Positions 36,164 to 44,467 of a DNA stretch of 64,000 nucleotides are shown here, piece by piece. Positions within the stretch are counted from its first letter, which is position 1. Each line of letters begins with the position of its first letter. The notes beneath the pieces are model-generated. The model was not told the origin of the DNA. It made no database searches and saw only the letters and a program-made list of their open reading frames with translations. This stretch comes from Anaerolineales bacterium (GTDB taxonomy: Bacteria; Chloroflexota; Anaerolineae; 4572-78; J111), in the NCBI GenBank assembly GCA_020634855.1, contig JACKAU010000002.1:744001-808000 (forward strand), given 5' to 3'. The translations under genes were made by a program, and so were the position numbers.

Positions 36164-37159
36164 ATGGGGAAAATAACCACATTATTTGTCAGAAAAGTGC
36201 TTGAGGAAGTCGATGGTGACATCGATAAGAATACCTTGGTACGGTCGATGGGAATTGAGTTAAACAGACCGGTTTACATGATTCCGGATACCCACTATTA
36301 TTCATTTTTTGAAAGGGTTGCCGCAATTGATCGAAATGGTACAACATTACCGCTAAGAGCCGGCGCGGCAATGCGCAGCGATGACTACGGGGCTTTTGGG
36401 CTGGCCTGGAAATCGGCGACCACGCTTCGTGGATCTTATAACCGGGCTGAGCGTTATGCGCGGGTGCTAACCAGTGTTTCTACCTATGAAGTAGAGGCCA
36501 CGAATGGAGGGGCGTACATGCATTTGCGCCGTTCCGGGGAGAGACATCTCGGTATGCGCTTATCGAACGAAGCCACCATTGCCAGCATTTTAACGATCAG
36601 CCAGGAAGTGTCCCCAGCAGCAATTCAACCGATAGCTGTTTATTTCAAACATGCCGCTCCGGAGTCCATTACCGATCATGAAACCTATTTTGGGTGTCCG
36701 GTGCATTTCAACTCGGATAGAGATGCACTACTCATTTCAAATGAAAGTCTACAAACGCCAAACAAGCTCGGTGATAAAAGTATTTCAAAATTCTTTCAAT
36801 CTCATCTTGAAACTGAACTTTCGAAGCTTGAAGATGACACCGCCCTTGATCAGCAGATTCGACATTATGTGACGCAATCTCTAAGTGAGGGCATTCCCAT
36901 GCTCTCTGATGTGGCCCATCATTTTGGTATGAGTGGACGCACCTTGCAACGACGGCTATCGGAGTTGGGCTACTCGTATCAAACACTGGTTGATGAATCA
37001 CGGCGACAGTTAGCCGAGCGTCTGTTGCGAGAAACCGACTTTTCCCCTATTGAAATTGCATTTATGACCGGCTTTTCCGAACAAAGTGCCTTTGCCCGCG
37101 CATTTAAACGTTGGGCCGGGCAAACACCACGAAATTTTCGCATTCATCATCAGCTTTAA
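36164..37159 (+). CDS. AraC-family transcriptional regulator (OruR/VirS-like)
   Basis: 331 residues. The N-terminal ligand-binding region matches the long AraC subgroup with an Arabinose_bd-like domain (about 20-200: LRAGAAMRSDDYGAFGLAWKSATTLRGSYNRAERY). The C-terminal HTH_18 domain holds two helix-turn-helix units: MLSDVAHHFGMSGRTLQRRLSELGYSYQTLVDESRRQLAERLLRETDFSPIEIAFMTGFSEQSAFARAFKRWAGQTPRNFR. There is no ribosome site before the ATG. It probably controls the NmrA-like gene that follows on the same strand after a 190-bp gap. Confidence 0.9.
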   Translation: MGKITTLFVRKVLEEVDGDIDKNTLVRSMGIELNRPVYMIPDTHYYSFFERVAAIDRNGTTLPLRAGAAMRSDDYGAFGLAWKSATTLRGSYNRAERYARVLTSVSTYEVEATNGGAYMHLRRSGERHLGMRLSNEATIASILTISQEVSPAAIQPIAVYFKHAAPESITDHETYFGCPVHFNSDRDALLISNESLQTPNKLGDKSISKFFQSHLETELSKLEDDTALDQQIRHYVTQSLSEGIPMLSDVAHHFGMSGRTLQRRLSELGYSYQTLVDESRRQLAERLLRETDFSPIEIAFMTGFSEQSAFARAFKRWAGQTPRNFRIHHQL

Positions 37160-37350
37160 CCCCAACACCTACATATTTGGCGTGGCGTGTCAAAAAATTG
37201 GCAGCGATCGTCAATAATTATCATCGCTTATTTGTTATTATGACTTGTAACTAAAGACGATATGTCATCGTCAAGGTTGCTTTTCATCACTTGCCATACT
37301 GCTCATTTGAAAAGCAATTTCATTCACTCACTTTAACTTAGGAGCAAGCA

Positions 37351-38217
37351 ATGACACACTTCAATAATAACACTACAGCTGATTTTACAGAGCCAATTCT
37401 GGTTCTTGGCGGAACCGGAAAAACGGGTCGCCGCATCGTCACCGGTCTACAGGCAAAGGGGCTTCCGGTTCGAATTGGTTCGCGCTCTGCATCGCCAGCT
37501 TTTGACTGGAACAACGAGAAAAGTTGGGATGCCTGTTTAGCAGGTACGAAAGCCGTGTACATCAGCTATTCACCCGATTTGGCGATACCGGGAGCAACCG
37601 ATGCTATTCAAGCTCTGGTTGACCGGGCCAAACAACACGGTGTTCAGCGGTTGGTATTGCTGTCCGGTCGAGGAGAAGCCGAGGCCCAGGCTTGTGAACG
37701 CATTGTTCAAAAAAGTGGTCTGGATTGGACGATTGTTCGAGCCAGTTGGTTTTATCAAAATTTTTCTGAAGGCGCTTTTGTCGATATGGTTTCGGCCGGA
37801 CAGATCACATTACCGGCAGGCGATACACCCGAGCCATTCGTTGATGTTGATGATATTGCCGATGTCGCTATCGTAGCGTTAACCGAGCCAGGCCATGCCG
37901 GAGAGGTTTATGAAGTAACAGGCCCGCGCCTGATGACGTTTGCAGACATTGCTGTAGAACTGTCAAAAGTAACAGAGCGAGAGATTACATACATTCAGGC
38001 TCCCCACGAGGCTTTTGTTACTGAAGTTGCGAATTCCGGCGCCCCAAAGGACGTTGTTTGGATATTGGATTATCTTTTCTCTACGGTATTGGATGGTCGA
38101 AACGCCTATCTGAGCGATGGGATTCAGAGGGCGCTGGGCCGACCACCGAAGGACTTTGCCGAGTACGCCCGCGAGGTTGCTGACACAGGTATATGGCAGC
38201 CGGTACCGACGGCTTAG
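37351..38217 (+). CDS. NmrA-like NAD(P)-binding Rossmann protein
   Basis: 288 residues. The N-terminal nucleotide-binding motif is VLGGTGKTGRRIVTGL. RLVLLSGRGE, then CERIVQKSGLDWTIVRASWFYQNF and PFVDVDDIADVAIVAL are typical of the NmrA/atypical short-chain dehydrogenase group. Members are either reductases or redox-sensing regulators; the catalytic Tyr-x3-Lys is absent, as usual for NmrA. A good ribosome site (GGAG) precedes the start. Together with the DUF1772 gene it forms a frequent pairing under AraC control. Confidence 0.88.
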   Translation: MTHFNNNTTADFTEPILVLGGTGKTGRRIVTGLQAKGLPVRIGSRSASPAFDWNNEKSWDACLAGTKAVYISYSPDLAIPGATDAIQALVDRAKQHGVQRLVLLSGRGEAEAQACERIVQKSGLDWTIVRASWFYQNFSEGAFVDMVSAGQITLPAGDTPEPFVDVDDIADVAIVALTEPGHAGEVYEVTGPRLMTFADIAVELSKVTEREITYIQAPHEAFVTEVANSGAPKDVVWILDYLFSTVLDGRNAYLSDGIQRALGRPPKDFAEYAREVADTGIWQPVPTA

Positions 38218-38236
38218 TCAGCCTCAAACTTGATGG

Positions 38237-38275
38237 GTTGTCGTCATCATCCAAACAAGTGATGATGACGACAAC
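38237..38275. terminator. Strong hairpin between the NmrA-like and DUF1772 genes
   Basis: GTTGTCGTCATCAT and ATGATGACGACAAC pair perfectly over 14 bp around an 11-nt loop, with no T run. It may attenuate or stabilise the upstream transcript. Confidence 0.55.
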
Positions 38276-38302
38276 TCATATGATTTACAAAAGGAATATA
38301 TC

Positions 38303-38788
38303 ATGGATCTATTTCAGATACTATTAGTTCTTTCAACATTGCTCTGTTCGTTAGTGGCGGGCTTCCTGTTTGCTTTTGCAATTGTTGTGATGCCGGGTAT
38401 CAAAGCGTTACCGGATCGCGAGTTTATTCGGGCTTTTCAGGTTATGGATGGGGTGATTCAGAATAATCAACCCCTTTTTGTCATCGTTTGGGTCGGTTCT
38501 GTATTAACCCTCATTGTTTCAGCGATTTTCGGCATCTGGCAATTGGACAGTATTTCCCGGACCGCGCTATTACTGGCTACATTTGCCTATATTGTTGGGG
38601 TTCAGCTTCCAACCATCACCATAAACGTTCCGTTAAACAATCGGCTACAGACTCTCGATGTATCTTCATTAGATAACATCATGCAGAAACGGGTTCGCGA
38701 CGATTTTGAATCCCGGTGGAACTTTTGGAATTCTTTCAGGACCATTCTAGCAAGTCTGGTATCTGTGACATTAATGATTTTGTTTTGA
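38303..38788 (+). CDS. DUF1772 (anthrone oxygenase-like) membrane protein
   Basis: 161 residues with four helices (about 5-30, 55-77, 82-103, 140-160). The pattern AGFLFAFAIVVMPGIKALPDREFIRAFQVMD, then PLNNRLQTLD and the late ARDDFESRWNFWNSFRT-type motif (here RDDFESRWNFWNSFRT) is that of DUF1772. Fungal relatives act as anthrone oxygenases; bacterial ones are uncharacterised and often lie beside redox or AraC genes. A ribosome site (AAAGGAA) precedes the ATG. Confidence 0.88.
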   Translation: MDLFQILLVLSTLLCSLVAGFLFAFAIVVMPGIKALPDREFIRAFQVMDGVIQNNQPLFVIVWVGSVLTLIVSAIFGIWQLDSISRTALLLATFAYIVGVQLPTITINVPLNNRLQTLDVSSLDNIMQKRVRDDFESRWNFWNSFRTILASLVSVTLMILF

Positions 38789-38809
38789 TGATTTGGCTTT
38801 GATGAGCTA

Positions 38810-39130
38810 TGGGCTAGTTACTCGCTGGAGTGAACCTGGCAACGTTCACTTCTGGTCCGGAACACGGAAACACCTACGGGGGGAGATCCCTAGGGTGTCG
38901 GAGCCATCGTAGTAGTCGTGGGGGTCACATCCCACCCGGGAGACGGTAACACCGGAATCAGGGCGAAGGATGGCCGGTCAGTGTTGTTGAAAATTGTCCC
39001 AGAGGAGCTGGCTAGCGATCGTTGGGATAGGGCAAGAGATAAGCAAGTCTGACTGGAAAGCTTACTGCTACGGAAACGGGCACGGCGGGTTTGGGGAGCG
39101 ACTTGCCTGGTCCTCCCCCTTTGGGGAGAG
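38810..39130 (+). other. Structured non-coding stretch, possible group II intron 5' remnant
   Basis: The wording resembles the 5' domains of ORF-bearing group II introns: GTGAACCTGGCAACGTTCAC (a hairpin), GGTCCGGAACACGGAAACACC, GGAGCCATCGTAGTAGTCGTG, GGCGAAGGATGGCCGGTCAG and TCTGACTGGAAAGCTTACTGC. Many short stems are possible, and no reverse-transcriptase frame follows; the 41-bp array begins instead. The identification is from memory of such introns and is tentative. A C/G-run repeat closes the stretch. Confidence 0.35.
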
Positions 39131-39202
39131 TTAGAGGGGGCTAAACAGGCCAACTGCGTAAGTCATTAACAATTACACGCGTGATTGTATCTTTCTGAGC
39201 AT

Positions 39203-39660
39203 AGAAAGGTCCATTTTGCGAGAATTCGTATGGTGCTGCACGCAGAAAGGTCCGTTTTGCGAGAATTCGTATGGTGCTGCACGCAGAATGGTTCGTTTTG
39301 CGAGAATTCATAAGGTGTTGTATGCAGAATGGTCCATTTTGCGAGAATTCGTATGGTGCTGCACGCAGAATGGTTCGTTTTGCGAGAATTCGTATGGTGC
39401 TGCACGCAGAAAGGTTCGTTTTGCGAGAATTCATATGGTGCTGCATGCAGAAAGGTCCATTTTGCGAGAATTTGGATGGTGCTGCATGCAGAATGGTCCG
39501 TTTTGCGAGAATTCGTATGATGCTGCACGCAGAAAGGTCCGTTTTGCAAGAATTCGTATGGTGCTGCACGCAGAATGGTCCATTTTGCGAGAATTCGTAT
39601 GGTGCTGCATGCAGAATGGTTCGTTTTGCGAGAATTTGGATGGTGCTGCATGCAGAAGGT
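39203..39660. repeat. 41-bp tandem repeat array, 11 units at exact spacing
   Basis: AGAATT starts at 39221, 39262, 39303, 39344, 39385, 39426, 39467, 39508, 39549, 39590 and 39631, always 41 bp apart. The unit reads AGAATTCGTATGGTGCTGCA then YGCAGAAWGGTYCRTTTTGCG. It contains the near-palindrome CTGCAYGCAG and GAATTC. The array is related to arrays A and B but far more regular. The consensus has no stop triplet on either strand, so long frames appear on both strands; I treat these as by-products. The flanks carry GTGATTGTATC on the left and CGATCACGATCG on the right. Confidence 0.92.
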
Positions 39661-39820
39661 ATCCGATCACGATCGTAAGGTCTTGCGCACTATGCGTATA
39701 ATAAACGACGGGCAACTTGTCTTCTGACCATAGATCTTGGTATAGTGGTAATGTAGGTTGGCAATATCCTCCGGGTCAATTGCATTAGGTTAGCCGATTT
39801 GCGTAACCTACTACCCGATT

Positions 39821-39922
39821 GAACATAGATTGTACAGATCGCACGGATAAACCCGGATTTTCTTAAAATAAATCATGCTTTATCCGTGAAAATCGGTATG
39901 ATCCGCGTCGTCTGTGTTCTAT
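39821..39922. repeat. Inverted-repeat element (ACAGAT/CACGGAT type), second copy
   Basis: GAACATAGATTGTACAGATC...CACGGATAA at the left is answered by TTTATCCGTGAAAATCGG...CTGTGTTCTAT at the right. It is a diverged copy of 30885-30989. The sequence between the 41-bp array and this element (39661-39820) holds no gene. Confidence 0.72.
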
Positions 39923-40020
39923 CATATCTCATTGGGTATAGAGATCGTGATCTATTGAAATTAAATGAACTACGAAGTCGGACTCATTTTAGGAATCATT
40001 AACAGTTTGGGAAAAATTTC

Positions 40021-41614
40021 ATGAAAAACCAATTATCGCTTTTTTGTCATTTTGTTAGTGACGGGTTGCGGCTTGTTATCGCCCCGCCGCCCCACCCCCA
40101 CGGGATAACGCCAACCCGCCACCCCAGAGAATACCACCGATAAAGCCGCCCAACCGGAGCAAGCGCCGGAAGGGGTTGAGGCCGCCCCTGCTGCCGGCGG
40201 TTTTACTCTGACCAGTCCGGTTATGACCAATGGCGGCAAACTGCCGGCCACATTCACCTGCGATGGGCAGAGCCTGTCACCCCCCCTAAGCTGGCAAGGC
40301 GCTCCGGAAGGAACAGTGGGCTATGCCCTGGCGATGCACCACATTCCCGGCCCCGGTGATACCCACTGGTATTGGGTGGTGTACGATATTCCCCCTACGA
40401 CCCTTTCTGTAGACGCCGGCGCGACCAATTTTGGGACGTTTGGTACCAACAGCGTTAATGATGAGCGGGTGTACGCGCCGCCGTGTTCGAAAGGTCCCGG
40501 CGAAAAACTGTATACCATTACCGTCTATGCGCTTTCGGCGGTTCCCAATTTACCCGACCCGGCGGCCGTTGATCGTGACACCCTGTTAGCCGCCATCGCC
40601 GATATTACGCTGGCCTCGGCCAGTATGGACGTAACCTATGAACGCGGGCAGGCAGAAGGCGCAGCCCCTGGACCGGTCGAGGAGGCTATTCAGCCGGCAG
40701 CCGGGGGGGAGACTGATTGCGACCCGCAAGGCGTGTTTGCTCCCTACGCCGATCTGGTCCATGTTTCGTGCGATGAGTCTTATATGTATGTTGAAACCGA
40801 AACCGGCCAGCCCGACCATGAGATGATGTGGGGTATTACCGCCTGGATTTTGCGCGTGCCCATCCCCTTCCGCTACACGGGTGAACGCGCCTGGAAAATT
40901 CCGCGAGACCCGCACTGGTTAGAGGCGCACGCCGCCGCCCATGCCAGGGGGCCGATTGCGATGGCCGTTAACGGCGTGCCGATCTATCACTTTGATAAAC
41001 GGCCTGATGTAGCCCTCGACGACAGCTATGTCTACGACTCCAAATATGATACGGCCCAACAAGGCGAATTGGACCATTGTGGCGGCCATGCCGGGCAAGG
41101 CGAGGATTATCATTATCATATCGCGCCGGTCTGTTTGTTGGACCATCACGACCTTGACCAACCGATTGGTTACACACTGGGCGGCGGGAAAATATTTTAC
41201 GGAACCGGCGCGGATGATTACTTTGGCGAGGGGCAGTATAACGACATCAACAATTTACCGGCCGAGCCCCTGGATGAATGTAACGGCCTGCAATTGGCCG
41301 ATGGCTCTTATGTGTACTACACTACTCACGAGCCGCCTTACACCATCGGCTGCTATCACGAAGAGGTGGATTGGGCCTTACAAATCGAACCCCACCAAAT
41401 GCGCGATCTGGGTCAGTTTGGCCGCAACGCCACCGAAATCATCAGTCTGACGGTTGATGATGAGGTCAGAACCTTGCTGTTCAAAACTGATCGGGGCGAG
41501 TTAAATGCCATTGTGTATCAGCCCTCTACCGCCGGCCCGGATTGTTGGGATTTTCAGTTTAGAACCAACGTCGATCAGCCGGTTGCGCCCGAAACCCACT
41601 GCCGGGTTGAGTAA
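40021..41614 (+). CDS. Lipoprotein fusing a PEBP domain and a YHYH domain (5' end frame-disrupted)
   Basis: From 40223 the frame is open for 463 residues. The first 150 are a phosphatidylethanolamine-binding (YbhB/Raf-kinase-inhibitor-like) domain: TFTCDGQSLSPPLSWQGAPEGTVGYALAM, HWYWVVYDIPP. The C-terminal 270 residues form a YHYH domain, with the eponymous motif in GEDYHYHIAPVCL and many paired Cys and His. Upstream, one A too many after ATG (40021) hides a clear lipoprotein signal in the same frame as the body (RFFVILLVTGCG), and a TAA follows at about 40108. With one A removed and the stop resolved it would be a surface lipoprotein. The function of the fusion is unknown. Confidence 0.75.
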
Positions 41615-41643
41615 TCGATAATCAGGTCTTGATATTAACCATC

Positions 41644-41660
41644 TTTGAATTTTGCAAATT
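41644..41660. promoter_or_regulatory. Candidate operator (TTTGAATTTTGCAAA)
   Basis: TTTGAATTTTGCAAATT lies 12 bp before the AraC start; TTTGAATTTTGCAAA also occurs at 42621. Suggests autoregulation by the AraC protein. Confidence 0.45.
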
Positions 41661-41671
41661 AGGTTTTATTG

Positions 41672-42610
41672 ATGAAGAACATTCAAATCACATCGCTAGA
41701 TGAGTTTTATAAAGAAGCAGCAAAGTTTACAGGGAAAGATATCAATGCCCTGTTGCCGCCGGGTATTAATAACGAGATAGGCCATTTTAATGTTTTTGAT
41801 ATTGCCGACACTATAAAAGAGGTAAAACGAAAACAGGTGATGCCCTATAACCGTAGAGCTTATTACAAGATCAGCCTCATTCGGGGAAAGAACAGGGCCG
41901 AGTATGCCGATAAGGTTATAAACGTCAAGAAAAACGCGTTGCTGTTTGCCACCCCGAAAGTGCCTTATCACTGGATTCCCCAAGATGAAAATCAGGCAGG
42001 TTCTTTTTGTGTATTTACCGATGCCTTTCTCATTAAAACGAAAAGCGGCGTCATCTTAGACGAACTCCCTATTTTTAAATCGGGCGGCTATCCTGTTTTT
42101 GAGATCACTGATGAGGAGGCAGATGAAATAGCGCCTACATTCATGAAAATGAAAAAAGAAATCGCCTCGGATTATGAGTACAAGTACGATCTGCTGCGCA
42201 ACTACGTGTTAGAACTCATTCACTACGGTCAAAAATTGCAACCCGCCACCGCTTTGCATGCCAACCAAAATGCGGCGGCCCGGATCACCTCCTTGTTCAT
42301 CGAATTGTTGGAACGGCAGTTCCCCATTGAATCCCCCACTCAAAAACTTGAGCTGCGCTCGGCCAAAGAATATGCCGAAAGGCTGGCTATTCACGTCAAC
42401 TATCTCAATAAAGTATTAAAAGAAAACACCGGTAAAACGACGACCGAGATGATCAGCGGCCGAATTGTGCTGGAAGCCAAACTCCTGCTCAAACAAACGG
42501 ATTGGAATATCTCGGACATCGCTTTTAGTTTAGGCTTTGATGAAGTGGCCCACTTTTCCAACTTTTTCAAGAAACAAACTGCTGTAGCGCCTCTGACATT
42601 CCGCTCTTAA
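41672..42610 (+). CDS. AraC-family regulator with N-terminal cupin-like domain
   Basis: 312 residues from the ATG at 41672; there is no ribosome site. The N-terminal sensing domain (to about 170) resembles AraC proteins common in Bacteroidota (HFNVFDIADTIKEVKRKQVMPYNRRAYYKISLIRG). The C-terminal domain carries the two helix-turn-helix units (SAKEYAERLAIHVNYLNKVLKENTGKTTTEMISGRIVLEAKLLLKQTDWNISDIAFSLGFDEVAHFSNFFKKQTAVAPLTFR). It probably controls the SDR gene downstream. Codon use is more A/T-rich than that of neighbours, and transfer from Bacteroidota is possible. Confidence 0.88.
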   Translation: MKNIQITSLDEFYKEAAKFTGKDINALLPPGINNEIGHFNVFDIADTIKEVKRKQVMPYNRRAYYKISLIRGKNRAEYADKVINVKKNALLFATPKVPYHWIPQDENQAGSFCVFTDAFLIKTKSGVILDELPIFKSGGYPVFEITDEEADEIAPTFMKMKKEIASDYEYKYDLLRNYVLELIHYGQKLQPATALHANQNAAARITSLFIELLERQFPIESPTQKLELRSAKEYAERLAIHVNYLNKVLKENTGKTTTEMISGRIVLEAKLLLKQTDWNISDIAFSLGFDEVAHFSNFFKKQTAVAPLTFRS

Positions 42611-42620
42611 ACTCCTTATA

Positions 42621-42660
42621 TTTGAATTTTGCAAACAATGACTTGATGTTTGCAAACAAC
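42621..42660. promoter_or_regulatory. Candidate AraC operator pair before the SDR gene
   Basis: TTTGAATTTTGCAAACAA (42621-42638) and GATGTTTGCAAACAAC (42645-42660) are two half-sites about 23 bp apart. The second ends about 20 bp before TATACT (42681-42686), so it overlaps or abuts the -35 position, as expected for class II AraC activation. Confidence 0.5.
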
Positions 42661-42721
42661 ATTCCGGCTTTTTGGGGTAATATACTGAACGTGATGTAAC
42701 AAACAATTAAGGAGTGAAACA

Positions 42722-43489
42722 ATGACAACCCCAAAAAGTAAAATCGCTTTAGTAACCGGCGGCAGCCGTGGCTTGGGCCGAGATATGGCCATCAACCTGG
42801 CTAAAAAGGGAATCGATGTCGTCCTGACCTACAACAGCAACCAACAAAAAGCGGACGAAGTGGTCGCTGAAATTCAATCCATGGGCCAAAAGGCGATGGC
42901 TTTTCAGTTAGACACAAGCAATGTAAAATTGTTCGATGCGTTCTTCGAGCAAGTAACCACCGCTTTGGAAGAACTCACCGGCAGCCCGAATTTCGATTTT
43001 TTGATCAATAATGCCGGCACCGCCCTATATGCGCCTTTTGCTGAAACAACGGAAGCGCAATTTGATGAAGTGATGAATATCCATTACAAAGGCGTGTTTT
43101 TCTTAACCCAAAAAGCCTTACCCTTCATCAATGATGGCGGACGCATTATCAATATTTCGTCGGGGCTGGCCCGCTTCTCCTTTCCCGGCTCTTCGGCTTA
43201 CGGTTCGATGAAAGGCGCTGTTGAGGTCCTGACTCGATACCTGGCCAAAGAGTTAGGGCCACGGGGGATTGCGGTCAATATCGTTGCGCCCGGCGCCATC
43301 GCCACCGATTTTGGCGGCGGCCGGGTCAGAGATAATAAGGAGATAAATCAACAAATCGCCGGTGTTACCGCTTTGGGTCGCGCCGGTTTGCCGGAAGACA
43401 TTGGCGGGGTGGTGGCCTTTTTATGCACGGAAGAGGCTCGCTGGATCAATGGGCAACGGATTGAAGTTTCCGGTGGAATGATGCTTTGA
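42722..43489 (+). CDS. Short-chain dehydrogenase/reductase (SDR)
   Basis: 255 residues. The cofactor motif TGGSRGLGRDMA, the NNAGTALYAPF segment, the catalytic Ser in IINISSGLARFSFPGSS, the Tyr-x3-Lys in SAYGSMKGA and the VAPGAIATDF segment are all present, so the enzyme should be active and prefer NADP(H) by the TGGSRG turn. WINGQRIEVSGGMML is the classical C-terminus. The substrate is unknown. Flanked by two AraC regulators and preceded by AAGGAG. Confidence 0.92.
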   Translation: MTTPKSKIALVTGGSRGLGRDMAINLAKKGIDVVLTYNSNQQKADEVVAEIQSMGQKAMAFQLDTSNVKLFDAFFEQVTTALEELTGSPNFDFLINNAGTALYAPFAETTEAQFDEVMNIHYKGVFFLTQKALPFINDGGRIINISSGLARFSFPGSSAYGSMKGAVEVLTRYLAKELGPRGIAVNIVAPGAIATDFGGGRVRDNKEINQQIAGVTALGRAGLPEDIGGVVAFLCTEEARWINGQRIEVSGGMML

Positions 43490-43546
43490 GATAACTAACT
43501 TATGAGTTTGACATTGTGTTCAATCAATAAGGGTGATCATTGCCTT

Positions 43547-44467
43547 ATGGCCAATAAACAACCATACAAAATTAAAACGATAACCGAGTTCCACCGTCTC
43601 CGAGGCTTGCCTAAACCCGAACACCCATTAATCAGCGTGGTAGATTATGGCGCTGTCAAGCACTCGTCTGAATACAATCTGGTGAGTTGGGTGTTTGATT
43701 TTTATTCCATCTCGCTTAAAAGAAATTTCCATGCCAAATTGAAATACGGTCAGCAGGCCTACGATTTTGATGAAGGGATTATGTACTTTCTTGCACCGGG
43801 TCAGGTTCTCAGAGTCGAAGTCGAACCCAATGCCACATCAGGACATTCGGGCTGGATACTGCTCGTCCATCCCGATTTTCTCTGGAATACCCCCTTAGCC
43901 AAAACCATAAAGCAATACGAATACTTTGATTACTCGGTCAATGAAGCCCTGTTTCTTTCGGAAAAGGAAGAAGCAACCCTTAACGGCATCATCCACAACA
44001 TTCAGCAGGAATATCACGCCAACATTGACCAGTTCAGCCAGGGCATCATCATTGCGCAGCTTGAATTACTGCTCACCTATTCAGAAAGATTTTATCATCG
44101 TCAATTCCTCACCCGAAAAATCACCAACCACCAAATTTTGGATCGTTTGGAAGTCATTCTGACCGACTACTTCAATGGCGATGATTTGATCGAAAAAGGC
44201 GTACCCACGGTTCAATACATTGCCGAAGCGTTGTCTGTGTCGCCTAATTACTTAAGCGGGCTGCTTAAAGTCTTGACGGGACAAAGCACCCAACAACACA
44301 TCCACGACAAATTGATCGAAAAAGCCAAGGAAAAATTGTCCACGACCGATTTATCGGTCAGTGAAATTGCCTATGATCTAGGCTTTCAACATTCGCAGTC
44401 TTTCAGCAAATTATTCAAGAGCAAAACCGATCTTTCCCCTTTGGAATTCCGGCGTTCTTTCAATTAA
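43547..44467 (+). CDS. AraC-family regulator (second, following the SDR gene)
   Basis: 306 residues from the ATG at 43547 (MANKQPYKIKTITEFHRLRGLPKPEHPLIS), which matches the usual start of this subgroup; the frame also allows ATG at 43502. An N-terminal sensing domain of about 190 residues precedes the HTH pair (VQYIAEALSVSPNYLSGLLKVLTGQSTQQHIHDKLIEKAKEKLSTTDLSVSEIAYDLGFQHSQSFSKLFKSKTDLSPLEFR). The pairing with an SDR gene is typical of Bacteroidota clusters. It overlaps the converging hydrolase gene by 4 bp. Confidence 0.85.
   Translation: MANKQPYKIKTITEFHRLRGLPKPEHPLISVVDYGAVKHSSEYNLVSWVFDFYSISLKRNFHAKLKYGQQAYDFDEGIMYFLAPGQVLRVEVEPNATSGHSGWILLVHPDFLWNTPLAKTIKQYEYFDYSVNEALFLSEKEEATLNGIIHNIQQEYHANIDQFSQGIIIAQLELLLTYSERFYHRQFLTRKITNHQILDRLEVILTDYFNGDDLIEKGVPTVQYIAEALSVSPNYLSGLLKVLTGQSTQQHIHDKLIEKAKEKLSTTDLSVSEIAYDLGFQHSQSFSKLFKSKTDLSPLEFRRSFN

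Noticed and set aside
39141..39715. Open reading frames of 94-161 codons on both strands within the 41-bp array
   Set aside because: They appear in several frames of both strands at once because the unit lacks stop triplets, lack ribosome sites and family resemblance, and read as a 41-residue repeat of Arg/Phe/Cys-rich wording. A by-product of the repeat.
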